From NCBI GenBank assembly GCA_964530325.1, contig CAZHAX010000005.1:80176-144175 (forward strand): a stretch of 64,000 bases of DNA, written 5' to 3'. The translations under genes and the position numbers were made by a program. Source of the DNA: CAZHAX01 sp964530325. GTDB taxonomy: Bacteria > Chloroflexota > Anaerolineae > B4-G1. How positions within the stretch are numbered: position 1 is the first letter of the stretch; the number at the start of each line of letters is the position of its first letter. This document shows positions 24,117 through 32,098 of this stretch, in pieces. Under the pieces are notes generated by a model, which did not search any database, was not told where the DNA came from, and was given only the letters and a program-made list of their open reading frames with translations.

Positions 24117-24134
24117 ACTCTGTATGACAGAGTA
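24116..24134 (+). promoter_or_regulatory. palindromic operator, probably for the winged-helix regulator at 24709
   Basis: A perfect inverted repeat TACTCTGT-ATG-ACAGAGTA (8+3+8) starts at the last base of the -10 box and covers the predicted transcription start. A dimeric winged-helix repressor is encoded two genes downstream in the same operon, so autorepression is the simplest reading. Confidence 0.75.
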
Positions 24135-24152
24135 CTCTGGGGGAATAGAGGA

Positions 24153-24722
24153 ATGGACACTGACAGAGCAGCGGATGACTTGAGGGCGATTCGCCACGTA
24201 ATGGAGCGCACTCGTGCTTCGGCCGGACGGCACGGCGGCTGGTTTGGGGTGCTGTGGGGGGCGATCTGGGTAGTGGGTTTCCTGTGCAGTCAGTACCTAC
24301 CCGGAGAGACTGCCGGCTGGATATGGGCGGTCTTGGACACTACTGGTGGGGTCGCCACCGCCTTGATCGGTGCCCGGGTGGCGCGCAGCGGCGTCAGCTC
24401 CCCCGTGTGGCGGCCTATTCTGCTGTTCTTCCTGGCCCTGATCGCCTTCGACGGGCTGCTGGTATGGCTTCTGGAGATCAGCAGCCCTCGCGATGTGGCG
24501 CTGCTGATAACACTCACTGTGGCCCTCACTTTCGTGCAGGCCGGTCTGTTCACGAATGCAGGCATGAGCCTGATCGGACTGCTGGTCGCAGCTCTGGCTG
24601 TCGGGGCGACGCTGCTCGTCCCCGACTACTTCTTCTTGGCGATGGCCGTGCTTGGCGGCGGACTCCTGTTCGCCAGCGGCTTCTATCTGCTTCGCAGCGG
24701 GGAGGAGAGTGGGCGAGCTTAA
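24153..24722 (+). CDS. small polytopic membrane protein of unknown function
   Basis: About 189 residues. A short soluble N-terminus (MDTDRAADDLRAIRHVMERT) is followed by five hydrophobic helices. Neither enzyme nor transporter motifs are visible. It is first in the operon with the regulator, the ABC ATPase and the permease, and it overlaps the regulator gene by 14 bases. Small membrane proteins next to such regulators often sense or modulate the transporter; this is inference. The start at 24153 follows GGGGGAATAGAGG. Confidence 0.7.
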   Translation: MDTDRAADDLRAIRHVMERTRASAGRHGGWFGVLWGAIWVVGFLCSQYLPGETAGWIWAVLDTTGGVATALIGARVARSGVSSPVWRPILLFFLALIAFDGLLVWLLEISSPRDVALLITLTVALTFVQAGLFTNAGMSLIGLLVAALAVGATLLVPDYFFLAMAVLGGGLLFASGFYLLRSGEESGRA

Positions 24723-25095
24723 CCCCGTCATACATCAGCCTACGCGGCTGAGGATTATGGCGGCGCTGGTCAGCCTGGGGGCGCAGGAGAAGGCGGACTT
24801 CACCTTCCTGCGAGACCTGCTCGACCTGACCGACGGAAACCTGGGATCCCACCTGCGCACGCTGGAGGACGCGGGATACGTGGCCGTGGAGAAGGACTTC
24901 ATAGCTCGCCGGCCGAAGACGTGGGTCAGGCCCACCGCCAAGGGCAGGGCGGCCCTCTCCGCCCACGTTGATGCTCTGGCGGCTATAGTGGGCCTGGAGC
25001 CTGGAGGGCGGCCTAGCAGCCAACGCGACCGCAGAAGGCGGTCCGTCGGCACCAACACAGGGGAGAATGAGAATGGCTCAAGCGATAGCGGTTGA
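24709..25095 (+). CDS. winged-helix transcriptional regulator of the ABC exporter operon
   Basis: About 128 residues. The winged-helix domain covers residues 1-95: HQPTRLRIMAALVSLGAQEK, then the recognition-helix region DLTDGNLGSHLRTLEDAGYV and a wing (DFIARRPKTWVRPTAKG). This matches the short MarR/PadR-like regulators (winged helix DNA-binding domain family) usually found beside ABC-2 exporters. The GTG start at 24709 lies inside the end of the upstream gene with GGAGGAG close by. It overlaps the ATPase gene by 23 bases. It likely binds the palindrome at 24116 as a dimer. Confidence 0.85.
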   Translation: MGELNPVIHQPTRLRIMAALVSLGAQEKADFTFLRDLLDLTDGNLGSHLRTLEDAGYVAVEKDFIARRPKTWVRPTAKGRAALSAHVDALAAIVGLEPGGRPSSQRDRRRRSVGTNTGENENGSSDSG

Positions 25096-25987
25096 GGATC
25101 TGCGCAAGTCGTACGGGGATGTGCAAGCTGTGAATGGCGTGTCGTTCGACGTGAAGCAAGGAGAGATATTCGGCATGGTCGGCCCGAACGGCGCCGGCAA
25201 GACGACGACGATCGAATGCATCGAAGGCCTGCGGGAGGCGGACCGGGGTGGCGTTCGCGTTCTCGATCTAGATCCCCAGCGTGATGGCTACGAGCTGAGG
25301 GAGCGGATCGGAGTGCAACTGCAGGAGACGGCGCTCGCGGACCGAATCAAGGTGCGCGAGGCGATGGATCTCTTTTCATCCTTCTACCGGCGCTCGGTGG
25401 AGTGGGGCCCCATCATCGAGCAACTGGGCCTGGGGGAGAAGCGAGAGGCCTACTACGGCAAGCTCTCCGGCGGCCAGAAGCAGCGGCTCTTCATCGCGCT
25501 GGCCCTGGTCAACGACCCGGAGATCGTCTTCCTCGACGAGCTGACCACCGGGCTCGATCCCCAGGCGCGGCGGGCAATGTGGCAGCTGGTGCAGACCATC
25601 CGCCAGCGGGGCAAGACGGTCTTCCTGACCACCCACTACATGGAGGAGGCGGAAAGGCTGTGCGACCGGGTGGCGATCATCGACCACGGTAAGATCGTGG
25701 CCCTGGATAGCCCCCAACAGCTCATAGATTCGCTTGGTGTGGACAACCGAGTGGTATTCACCGTCGAGGGCAGCCTCGAACTCGGCCTGCTGCAGGATCT
25801 GCCAGCGGCGACAAGGGTGGAGCGATCTGGGGACAGGGTCGTTGTCTACGGCCGGGCGGATGGGCTGGTGGGCGCCGTGGTCAATGCGCTGGAGGACGCG
25901 GGAGTCCACTTCGCCGACCTGCGGACGGAGCAGCCATCTCTAGAGGATGTATTCCTGGCCCTGACTGGCCGGGAGATGAGGGAATGA
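25073..25987 (+). CDS. ABC transporter ATP-binding protein (ABC-2/drug export type)
   Basis: About 304 residues. All ABC ATPase motifs are intact: Walker A GPNGAGKTT, a Q-loop region (GVQLQETALADRIKVREAM), the signature LSGGQKQR, Walker B IVFLDELTTGLDP (Leu-Asp-Glu) and the switch His in LTTHYMEEAERL. The C-terminal 70 residues are the accessory domain common in DrrA/YhaQ-like drug exporters. The ATG at 25073 has GGGGAGA six bases upstream; an ATG two codons earlier is possible. It powers export through the permease encoded downstream. The substrate is unknown. Confidence 0.95.
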   Translation: MAQAIAVEDLRKSYGDVQAVNGVSFDVKQGEIFGMVGPNGAGKTTTIECIEGLREADRGGVRVLDLDPQRDGYELRERIGVQLQETALADRIKVREAMDLFSSFYRRSVEWGPIIEQLGLGEKREAYYGKLSGGQKQRLFIALALVNDPEIVFLDELTTGLDPQARRAMWQLVQTIRQRGKTVFLTTHYMEEAERLCDRVAIIDHGKIVALDSPQQLIDSLGVDNRVVFTVEGSLELGLLQDLPAATRVERSGDRVVVYGRADGLVGAVVNALEDAGVHFADLRTEQPSLEDVFLALTGREMRE

Positions 25988-25989
25988 GC

Positions 25990-26010
25990 GACGCGCCCGC
26001 CGGGCGCGTC
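25990..26010 (+). promoter_or_regulatory. intergenic hairpin between ABC ATPase and permease genes
   Basis: GACGCGCCC-GCC-GGGCGCGTC forms a perfect 9-bp stem with a 3-base loop, two bases after the ATPase stop and four bases before the AGGAGG of the permease. It could tune permease translation or mRNA stability. Confidence 0.5.
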
Positions 26011-26025
26011 TTCAGGAGGAGTGCA

Positions 26026-26769
26026 ATGCGCAGTCTGTGGAAGATGACATTGACGGAAATGAAGCTCTATCTGCGGGAACCGATCGCGGCCTTCTTCACG
26101 CTGGTCTTTCCGGTGATGCTGCTCCTGATCTTCGGCAGCATCTACGGAAACGAGCCGGAGGAGCTGTTTGGCGGCCGCGGCACTGTGGACATGTCGGTGC
26201 CGGCCTACATGGCGATGATCATCGGCACTGTCGGCATGCTCTCGACCTCCATCAACGTGGCCACGTCCAGGGAGCTGGGCATCCTCCGTCGGTATCGGGC
26301 GACGCCGCTGCGGCCGTGGGTTGTGCTGGTTTCCACTGTCGTGGTGAACTTCTTGATGACTTTCCTGGGGACGGCCCTATTGATCGCCGTGGCCAAGCCA
26401 CTCTATGGGCTACGCTTCGAAGGTGATGCGCTGGGCGTGCTCGTTGGATTCGTGCTCTCAGCATTGAGCTTCTTCTCCCTGGGCTTCGTCATCGCCGGCC
26501 TGGCTCCCACGGCTCGCGTCGCTCAAGTGGCCGGCATGCTGATTTTCTATCCTATGCTGTTCCTTTCCGGGGCCGGAATGCCTAAGGAGATCATGCCGGA
26601 AGGCGTGCGTGCGGTGGCCAACTACCTTCCGCTGACCCACGTCGTCGATCTCCTGCAGGGCATGTGGTTTGGGGAGCCGTGGGCCGATCACCTGACCGAG
26701 GTGGTGGTTCTGGCCGCGGTTCTGGTCGTGGGCTCCGCAGTCGCCGCCCGGGTGTTCCGCTGGGAGTAG
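26026..26769 (+). CDS. ABC-2 type transporter permease
   Basis: About 247 residues with six membrane helices in the ABC-2 arrangement: an N-terminal cytoplasmic helix (SLWKMTLTEMKLYLREPIAAF), TM1 (FFTLVFPVMLLLIFGSIYG), an extracytoplasmic loop, and five more helices ending with LAAVLVVGSAVAARVFRWE. The ABC-2 signature region (LSALSFFSLGFVIAGLAPTARV, FYPMLFLSGAGMPKEIMPEGV) is visible. AGGAGG six bases before the ATG at 26026 fixes the start; the ATG at 25984 lacks a site. It partners the ATPase to export a drug or lipid. Confidence 0.93.
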   Translation: MRSLWKMTLTEMKLYLREPIAAFFTLVFPVMLLLIFGSIYGNEPEELFGGRGTVDMSVPAYMAMIIGTVGMLSTSINVATSRELGILRRYRATPLRPWVVLVSTVVVNFLMTFLGTALLIAVAKPLYGLRFEGDALGVLVGFVLSALSFFSLGFVIAGLAPTARVAQVAGMLIFYPMLFLSGAGMPKEIMPEGVRAVANYLPLTHVVDLLQGMWFGEPWADHLTEVVVLAAVLVVGSAVAARVFRWE

Positions 26770-26837
26770 GAGCATCCTGAATGGAGGACGCGCAGCACCA
26801 CTGACGTCCGGGAAGGTGGAGCGATCTGAATGGCAGG

Positions 26838-26862
26838 CCTGGCGCGCGGCAGGGGCGCCAGG
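26838..26862. terminator. hairpin in the convergent gap between ABC permease and greA
   Basis: CCTGGCGC pairs with GCGCCAGG around a 9-base loop, between two converging genes. No T tract is present on either side, so termination is plausible but not certain. Confidence 0.45.
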
Positions 26863-26905
26863 ACCTATCTGCTCTTCGGGGCTGCCCAGGTGGGCCTACC
26901 CGGTC

Positions 26906-27379
26906 CTATTCGATCGACGCTATTCGAAAGGTCGTCTCGCCAGCTGGCGTCTCGACCGACACGGTGTCATCGACACTGTGACCGAGCAGCGCGTGACCGA
27001 GCGGCGATTCGTTCGAGATCATCCCGTTCAGGGGATTCGCCTCTGCCGCGCCCACCAGCCGGAAGGTCTCAGCTTCTTCGTTACCACCCTCGATCACCGT
27101 CACCCGGCTGCCGATCCGAACCTCGTCGCTTGGACCACTCTCTCCGATGATCACGGCGTTGCGGATCATCACCTCTAGCTGCTGGATGCGCCCTTCCAGG
27201 AAGCCCTGGTCCTCCTTGGCTGACGTGTAGTCCGCGTTCTCCGAGAGATCACCCTGCTGTATGGCGTGGCGCAAGCGGTCGGCGAGCTTCGTCCGCTCCA
27301 CGGTAACGAGGTGTTCCAGCTCCTGCCGAAGGCTCTCCAGGCCCTCCGGAGTGAGATAAACAGGTTCCGTTGCGTTCAT
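26906..27379 (-). CDS. greA: transcription elongation factor GreA
   Basis: 157 residues, the normal length. The N-terminal coiled coil carries the catalytic tip Asp and Glu (QQGDLSENADYTSAKEDQGF), and the C-terminal FKBP-like domain contains GSRVTVIEGGNEEAETFRLVG and SPLGHALLGHSVDDTV. It rescues backtracked RNA polymerase by stimulating transcript cleavage. It is the last gene of the rpsU-yqeY-pgpH-ybeY-dagK-greA leftward run. Confidence 0.96.
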   Translation of the reverse strand: MNATEPVYLTPEGLESLRQELEHLVTVERTKLADRLRHAIQQGDLSENADYTSAKEDQGFLEGRIQQLEVMIRNAVIIGESGPSDEVRIGSRVTVIEGGNEEAETFRLVGAAEANPLNGMISNESPLGHALLGHSVDDTVSVETPAGETTFRIASIE

Positions 27380-27439
27380 AGGTCTCTGCGGCCCAGGCGG
27401 ATTGTCCGGATAGCCATCGCCCCCAGGATGCGGGCCAGC

Positions 27440-27823
27440 TCAGCTGCCCAGGAAGATGTCCGAAAGCTGCTCCCAGAGCGGGGGCCCGAGAAGCAGCAGC
27501 CCGACGATTGCAGACACTACCGCTCCTATCAGCACCGCCCCGGCGGTGACATCCTTGATCACCTTGGCCAGTGGGTGGAAGCCGGGGCTGATCATGTCGA
27601 TCAGCGTCTCTGCTACGGTGTTGATCATCTCGCTCACCAGGACGAACCCGATGGTCAGCGTCAGGATCGCCCACTCGGCCGTGGATAGGCGCACCCACAG
27701 GCCGACAGCGATCGCTGCGGCGGCGATGGTCAAATGTACCCGAGTGTTGCGCTGAGTGCGCAGGGCGTACCATAGGCCCGCTATGGCGAAGCGGAAGCTC
27801 TCGAAGATGTTGCGCGCTCTCAT
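27440..27823 (-). CDS. dgkA: diacylglycerol kinase / undecaprenol kinase family membrane protein
   Basis: About 127 residues with three membrane helices, as in the small trimeric kinase family. Conserved parts are FRFAIAGLWYALRTQRNTRVHL, the catalytic acidic segment VLVSEMINTVAETLID and HPLAKVIKDVTAGAVLI. Firmicute-type members phosphorylate undecaprenol, recycling the lipid carrier for wall and polysaccharide synthesis; others act on diacylglycerol. The start MRARNIFESF (27823) lies five bases after the ybeY stop; a longer open frame overlaps ybeY. Confidence 0.92.
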   Translation of the reverse strand: MRARNIFESFRFAIAGLWYALRTQRNTRVHLTIAAAAIAVGLWVRLSTAEWAILTLTIGFVLVSEMINTVAETLIDMISPGFHPLAKVIKDVTAGAVLIGAVVSAIVGLLLLGPPLWEQLSDIFLGS

Positions 27824-27828
27824 GGCCG

Positions 27829-28317
27829 CTACTCCGGAAGCTGGACGCTGATTCCCAGCCTCTCGACGACGTCCCGCTGGGCAGCCCACATTGCCGAGCG
27901 GTATTCCTCTGTCAGATCGTCGTAGCCCAACAGATGCAGCACTCCATGGATGACGAGTAGCTGCACCTCGGCCTCCAGGTCGTGAGGAGCCTCTGCCGCC
28001 TGTGCCTGAGCTCTGGGCAGGGATATGACCACATCGCCCAGGTAGCGCGGGTGGCCGGGTGCACATACGAAAGGGCCCCGCGTATCGTCTGGGAAGGCGA
28101 GCACGTCGGTCGGCCGGTCGATACCGAGGAAGCGGGAGTTGAGCTCCTGGAGAGCGTCGTCGGTGGTCACAACCAACGTCAGCTCGCAGGGCTCGCTCTG
28201 CCCGGTGTACTCCAGCGTGGCCAGCGCGGCCTGCCGCAAGGCATCCTCGGCTATCTGGTCCTGGTGCTGCTCATCGAACTGGACCTCAATGGTGTGCTTG
28301 GCCATCGGCAGCTGCAA
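27829..28317 (-). CDS. ybeY: endoribonuclease YbeY (rRNA maturation factor)
   Basis: About 162 residues. The family motif is at the C-terminus (QLLVIHGVLHLLGYDD), but the third metal ligand, usually His, is Asp here. Upstream lie the conserved NSRFLGIDRPTDVLAFPDD and LGDVVISLPRA. YbeY acts in 16S rRNA 3' processing and ribosome quality control. The start is either TTG 28317, nine bases after AGGAG, or ATG 28305 (MAKHTIEV). It lies between pgpH and dgkA, which matches the common phoH/pgpH-ybeY-dgkA order. Confidence 0.93.
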   Translation of the reverse strand: MQLPMAKHTIEVQFDEQHQDQIAEDALRQAALATLEYTGQSEPCELTLVVTTDDALQELNSRFLGIDRPTDVLAFPDDTRGPFVCAPGHPRYLGDVVISLPRAQAQAAEAPHDLEAEVQLLVIHGVLHLLGYDDLTEEYRSAMWAAQRDVVERLGISVQLPE

Positions 28318-28323
28318 TCCGGT

Positions 28324-30426
28324 CTACTCCTGCCCGTTCCGTTCAGGATACTCGATCCGCGGGTGTAGGCTGCCCCGCAGAGCGGTGATGAAGGTATCTC
28401 GCAGCAGCTCCAGATCGCGCAGCGTCAGGTCGCATTCATCTAGCTGGCCGTCCTCGACGCGATCCGCGATTACCCGGTTGACGATCTCTGCCACCTCCTC
28501 ACCGCTGGCCGGGCGGGCTGCTCTCACGGCGGCCTCGCAGCCATCAGCGAGCATCACCAGAGCTGTCTCCTTGCTTTGAGGCTTGGGGCCCCGGTGGCGG
28601 AAGTCGTCCTCATTGACCAGGTCAGGGCTCTCTGCCTGCTCCACTGCCTTGTCGTACAGGAAGCTTATCCAGGTGGTTCCGTGATGCTCGGGTATGAAGG
28701 CCCGGACCCGCCGGGGCAGTCGGTGGCGACGGGCCAGCTCCACACCGTCACTGACATGGCTGATTATCACCTCGGCGCTAGTCCGCGGGTCGAGCCGATC
28801 GTGCGGGTTCACTCCCTCCGCCTGATTCTCGACGAAGAAGTAGGGGCGGGTGATCTTGCCCACGTCGTGGTAGTAGGCGCCGACCCGTGTGAGAAGCGCA
28901 TCGGCGCCGATCCGCTCCGCGGCCTGCTCTGCCAGGTTTGCTACCAGCAGGGCGTGATGGTAAGTCGCCGGCGCCTCCCTCAGGAGACGTTGTAGGAGCG
29001 GATTGTCGGGCCGACTCAGCTCGATGAGCCTCATCGTGGTTGTGATGTCGAACAAAGGACCGATCGCGAACAAGCCGCCGAGGGCCAGGCTGGCAGAGAT
29101 GCCCGCCCCGGCCAGGCTGGCCGAAGCTCTCTCCAAGAGGTTTCCTATGTCCGCAGATCCGTCGGAAAGCCAGAAGATGACGACGGCGACCACCTGGGCC
29201 GCGGCGGCGAAGGCTCCGGCTCGGAAAGGAGAGCCGATTCGCTCGACATTGCCCAGCGTCAATGTCCCCACCAGCCCACCCAGCATAGCGAACGAGAGCA
29301 TCTCCAGTGAACCGTCGGCCACCGTGCCCATAACAACGCCGATGTAGACGGCTGTGGCTGCGCCGGCGTGCGGTCCGAGTAGGGCGGCCGCAAGAATCGT
29401 CAGAGCGGGGGCCGGCGTCAGGTACCGGAGCAGTTCGCCCTCGGACCCCATCAGCGCGGCTACGACGACAAACACGGTGGTCAGCAGGACGAGTAGCAGA
29501 AGGCGCTGCCCGTCCCAGATCACGTCTGGCTGGAATCGGGCCAGGTAGAGGAACATCACCGCGGTTAAGGAGAGGGCCAGCAGTATAGCTCGAGTGATGT
29601 CCTGCCACTTGACCTGCATCTGGCGCAGACCGAGCTGCTCCAGTGCCTCCAGGTCCCTGGCGGACACGCGTGCTCCCTCACGGACGATTACCTCACCTTC
29701 CTGGAAGCTGCGCAGCACTGGCCCGACTTCGTCCCGCGCGAGCGCCCGTGCTTCCTCGGTTGCGACAGGGTCCGGGAACGAGTTGGGCACCAGCAGGCAC
29801 CGGACCAGGGCTACAGTGGCGGCAGTCTCTTCCTCGGAGAGATCGAGGCTGACCAGCGCCAGAATGCCTTCTTGCGCTTCGTGCAGCTGGTCCTCCCGGA
29901 TCTCGGCCCGCATCGCCTGGTCGGTGACGTCGAGCGCTTCCCAACGTACCTTCTCCCAGCTCTCCTCTGTAAGGCTGAGCATCAGGTCGATCTCTTCCAC
30001 AGGTAGATCGCCGAACTCAGGCACCGCGGCAATCCACTCTCGCTTAGTGTCTAGCGAAGCGAGGCCGTCGGCGCGGACGGTGTCCACGTAGTCCAGCACC
30101 TGGCGCGCGCGGTCGACCTGCTGGCGGGCGGTGGCCGGCCCGGGCGCGGTGAATACGGGATCCACCTGCGCGGCGGCCTGCTCCCCCGCCTCCTGCTCCA
30201 GCACCGCGCTCTCGTAGGTGATGCTGCGCGGGGCTCGGATGTCGTAGGGCGCAAGCTCCCCCTCGTCCAGCACAACGCGCTCGGTCGGCAGCAGGGGCAG
30301 CTCGAGGGCCAGGCCGGTAACGCTGGCCAGGAGCAGGCCCAGCAGCACCAGCCGCAGCCAAGCTGTCCAGCCCGGCTTGGCGCGAGCGATGGCGCGCTCG
30401 CGTTGAGATCTGGTCCCGCTATCCAC
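28324..30426 (-). CDS. pgpH: 7TM-HD protein, probable cyclic di-AMP phosphodiesterase PgpH
   Basis: A 700-residue membrane protein. After a first helix (residues 22-45) comes an extracytoplasmic 7TMR-HDED domain to about residue 290, then seven membrane helices, then a cytosolic HD domain (YHHALLVANLAEQAAERIGA, VGAYYHDVGKITRPYFF, ISHVSDGVELARRHRLP). The His-Asp of YHDVGK is the metal-binding HD pair. PgpH proteins hydrolyse the second messenger c-di-AMP to pApA. It sits upstream of ybeY and dgkA as in Firmicutes, which supports the assignment. An imperfect 18-bp hairpin precedes it. Confidence 0.92.
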   Translation of the reverse strand: MDSGTRSQRERAIARAKPGWTAWLRLVLLGLLLASVTGLALELPLLPTERVVLDEGELAPYDIRAPRSITYESAVLEQEAGEQAAAQVDPVFTAPGPATARQQVDRARQVLDYVDTVRADGLASLDTKREWIAAVPEFGDLPVEEIDLMLSLTEESWEKVRWEALDVTDQAMRAEIREDQLHEAQEGILALVSLDLSEEETAATVALVRCLLVPNSFPDPVATEEARALARDEVGPVLRSFQEGEVIVREGARVSARDLEALEQLGLRQMQVKWQDITRAILLALSLTAVMFLYLARFQPDVIWDGQRLLLLVLLTTVFVVVAALMGSEGELLRYLTPAPALTILAAALLGPHAGAATAVYIGVVMGTVADGSLEMLSFAMLGGLVGTLTLGNVERIGSPFRAGAFAAAAQVVAVVIFWLSDGSADIGNLLERASASLAGAGISASLALGGLFAIGPLFDITTTMRLIELSRPDNPLLQRLLREAPATYHHALLVANLAEQAAERIGADALLTRVGAYYHDVGKITRPYFFVENQAEGVNPHDRLDPRTSAEVIISHVSDGVELARRHRLPRRVRAFIPEHHGTTWISFLYDKAVEQAESPDLVNEDDFRHRGPKPQSKETALVMLADGCEAAVRAARPASGEEVAEIVNRVIADRVEDGQLDECDLTLRDLELLRDTFITALRGSLHPRIEYPERNGQE

Positions 30427-30437
30427 TTCTTCTCTCC

Positions 30438-30484
30438 GTAGCCAGCAAGAGGGAGCAGTAGCTATGCTCCCTCTCTCTGGCTAC
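30438..30484 (-). other. long imperfect hairpin between yqeY and pgpH
   Basis: Outer arms GTAGCCAG/CTGGCTAC (8 bp) and inner arms AGAGGGAGCA/TGCTCCCTCT (10 bp) are separated by a 2x2 internal loop and closed by a 7-base loop. It lies just upstream of the pgpH start. It could be an attenuator or an RNA-processing site inside the operon; no T tract follows. Confidence 0.55.
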
Positions 30485-30510
30485 TCTCTCCAGTTGTCCG
30501 GCCGCGCGCT

Positions 30511-30954
30511 TCATCCAGCAAGCAGCTCGCGCACGACCTCGTTCACCAGACGGCCATCAGCCCGGCCCTTCAACTGAGGCATCAGCTGCCCCATGACAAT
30601 GCCCATCTGCTTCGGTCCGGCGGCACCGACGGCCTCGATCACCTTCCGGGCTTCCTCGGTGATCTCCTCTCTCGACAGCAGATCTGGCAGGTACTCCTCA
30701 AGGATGGCCAGCTCTGCCTCTTCTTCTGCCAACAGATCGTTTCGTTCGAACTCCTTCAGCTCCGCGATCGTATCGCGGCGCCGGTTCGCCTGGGTCTGCA
30801 GGACCGCCACGACCTCAGTATCGTCCAGCTCCCCCGTTCTGACCTCAGCGTTGGTTATCGCGGCCAGAGAAAGCCGGATGACCGACTTGCGGCGCTCGTC
30901 GCGCGCGCGAAGCGCACTCTTGAGGTCCTGCTGCAGCTTTTCCTTGAGAGCCAT
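30511..30954 (-). CDS. yqeY: GatB/YqeY domain protein
   Basis: 147 residues, the usual length. It starts MALKEKLQQDLKSALRARDE and has the YqeY pattern SVIRLSLAAITNAEV, LQTQANRRRDTIAELKEFER, EEYLPDLLSREEI and PKQMGIVMGQLMPQLKGRADG. The helical domain is shared with the tail of GatB, which binds tRNA; stand-alone YqeY has been linked to tRNA amidotransferase function but its role is not settled. It is directly downstream of rpsU, a very common pairing. Confidence 0.95.
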   Translation of the reverse strand: MALKEKLQQDLKSALRARDERRKSVIRLSLAAITNAEVRTGELDDTEVVAVLQTQANRRRDTIAELKEFERNDLLAEEEAELAILEEYLPDLLSREEITEEARKVIEAVGAAGPKQMGIVMGQLMPQLKGRADGRLVNEVVRELLAG

Positions 30955-30982
30955 GGGCAGATCGGCCCCAGAGACGTTCGCT

Positions 30983-31189
30983 CTAGTAGCGGGAGCGCCG
31001 CTGCTTGCGGGTCTGCCGCCTGCTCTTGCGCAGCTTGGCCGCCTTCTTCCGCTTGCGGATGACGCTCGGCTTCTCGAAGAAGCGGCGCCGGCGGACCTCC
31101 GGCAGTACCCGGTCTCGTTGCACTTTCTTGTTGAAGCGCTTCAGCAAGGAATCGAACGATTCCCCCTGCTCGATTACCACACGGGTCAC
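30983..31189 (-). CDS. rpsU: 30S ribosomal protein S21
   Basis: 68 residues. It contains VVIEQGESFDSLLKRFNKKV and the basic tail RRRRFFEKPSVIRKRKKAA, the normal S21. It is the first gene after the promoter at 31233. Confidence 0.95.
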   Translation of the reverse strand: MTRVVIEQGESFDSLLKRFNKKVQRDRVLPEVRRRRFFEKPSVIRKRKKAAKLRKSRRQTRKQRRSRY

Positions 31190-31232
31190 TCAGTCTCACC
31201 CCTCTCTGGCTTGGGCTGGTGCGACCGCGATG

Positions 31233-31260
31233 ATTATACCCTCCGCTTGGGGCTTGTCAA
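31233..31260 (-). promoter_or_regulatory. promoter of the rpsU-yqeY-pgpH-ybeY-dgkA-greA operon
   Basis: Read leftward: a perfect TTGACA (31255-31260), a 16-base spacer and a perfect TATAAT (31233-31238), about 40 bases before rpsU. Confidence 0.88.
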
Positions 31261-31362
31261 GCACTGTTTGGCCGAGTAAGGAACCGGGAGGCGGGTGCAC
31301 ACTCCACGGGTGCCCCGCAGGCGCTGGGAGAGGGAGCGGCAATCGTCCCCCGGGGCCGTCTG

Positions 31363-32088
31363 TCAGGGCGCGGCGGCGACCAGGTTGTCGAAATGGATCT
31401 CCACACCCGGCTGGAAGAAGGCTCCGGCGTACAGGCCCACATCGCCGTGGCGCAGCGTAGTGTCCACCACCTGGGCCAGCTGGGTGCCGTTGACCAGGAA
31501 GGTGAGTTCGCTGCCGTCGCAGACGAGTTCCAGCCTGTTGGTCGCTTCTCCCCGGTGGATTGCATTTGACGGGAGCCAATCACCGCTCAGCAGCTCCCGA
31601 TCACCCTGGTCGTAGAGGGTGACCCGGAAGTAGCCGTCGCCGCTGATTGCGAAGCAGTAGAAGCGTTCGCTGTCTTCCATCCGCGCCAGCAGGCCGTACT
31701 CGTTGTCGTCTGGTCCAGCGACCTGTGTGGCCTCGACCGTGAGCCGCATGTCGCGAAGATCGCGCCCGGCGGATGCCCAGGCCAGGCGGTTTGGCTCGCG
31801 CACGAGAACGCGCATGACTCCACCCTCGTAGGCGACAAGTGCGGAATCATCCGGCCGGGCCCGCCAGCCGCCGGCCGGATCGGAGAAGTCATCCGTCCAG
31901 GGGAGAGGGGTTCCGGCGCTGCAGGCGCTTGCAAGAAGGAGCGATACGGCAAGTACGCCTGCGCAGACGGCCCCGTGGGCGCCGCGCAGCCAGTTCCGAA
32001 GCCGGACTCGGGCAGGCGTCTGTGCAGGGTGGGGGCCCGGGCCTGTCCCGTTGTCGACGGATCGCCGCTGTGCTATAATCCGTTCCAT
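31363..32088 (-). CDS. lipoprotein with LamG/DUF1080-like beta-sandwich domain (copy 1)
   Basis: About 241 residues. A signal peptide ends in a lipobox (LLLASAC), followed by WTDDFSDPAGGWRARPDD and a concanavalin-like sandwich with the segments FYCFAISGDGYFRVTLYDQG, NRLELVCDGSELTFLVNGTQ and VEIHFDNLVA. It has no recognisable catalytic residues; sugar binding on the cell surface is possible. The start is uncertain: ATG 32088 follows CAGGGAT but lies across the tRNA-Sec promoter on the other strand; a GTG near 32008 would give a more typical signal peptide. A paralogue lies at 38372. Confidence 0.75.
   Translation of the reverse strand: MERIIAQRRSVDNGTGPGPHPAQTPARVRLRNWLRGAHGAVCAGVLAVSLLLASACSAGTPLPWTDDFSDPAGGWRARPDDSALVAYEGGVMRVLVREPNRLAWASAGRDLRDMRLTVEATQVAGPDDNEYGLLARMEDSERFYCFAISGDGYFRVTLYDQGDRELLSGDWLPSNAIHRGEATNRLELVCDGSELTFLVNGTQLAQVVDTTLRHGDVGLYAGAFFQPGVEIHFDNLVAAAP
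32051..32079 (+). promoter_or_regulatory. promoter of the selenocysteine tRNA gene
   Basis: TTGTCG (32051-32056), 17 bases, and TATAAT (32074-32079) with an extended TGTGC. It lies 19 bases before the tRNA and overlaps the possible start region of the divergent lipoprotein gene. Confidence 0.82.
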
Positions 32089-32098
32089 ATCAATCCCT

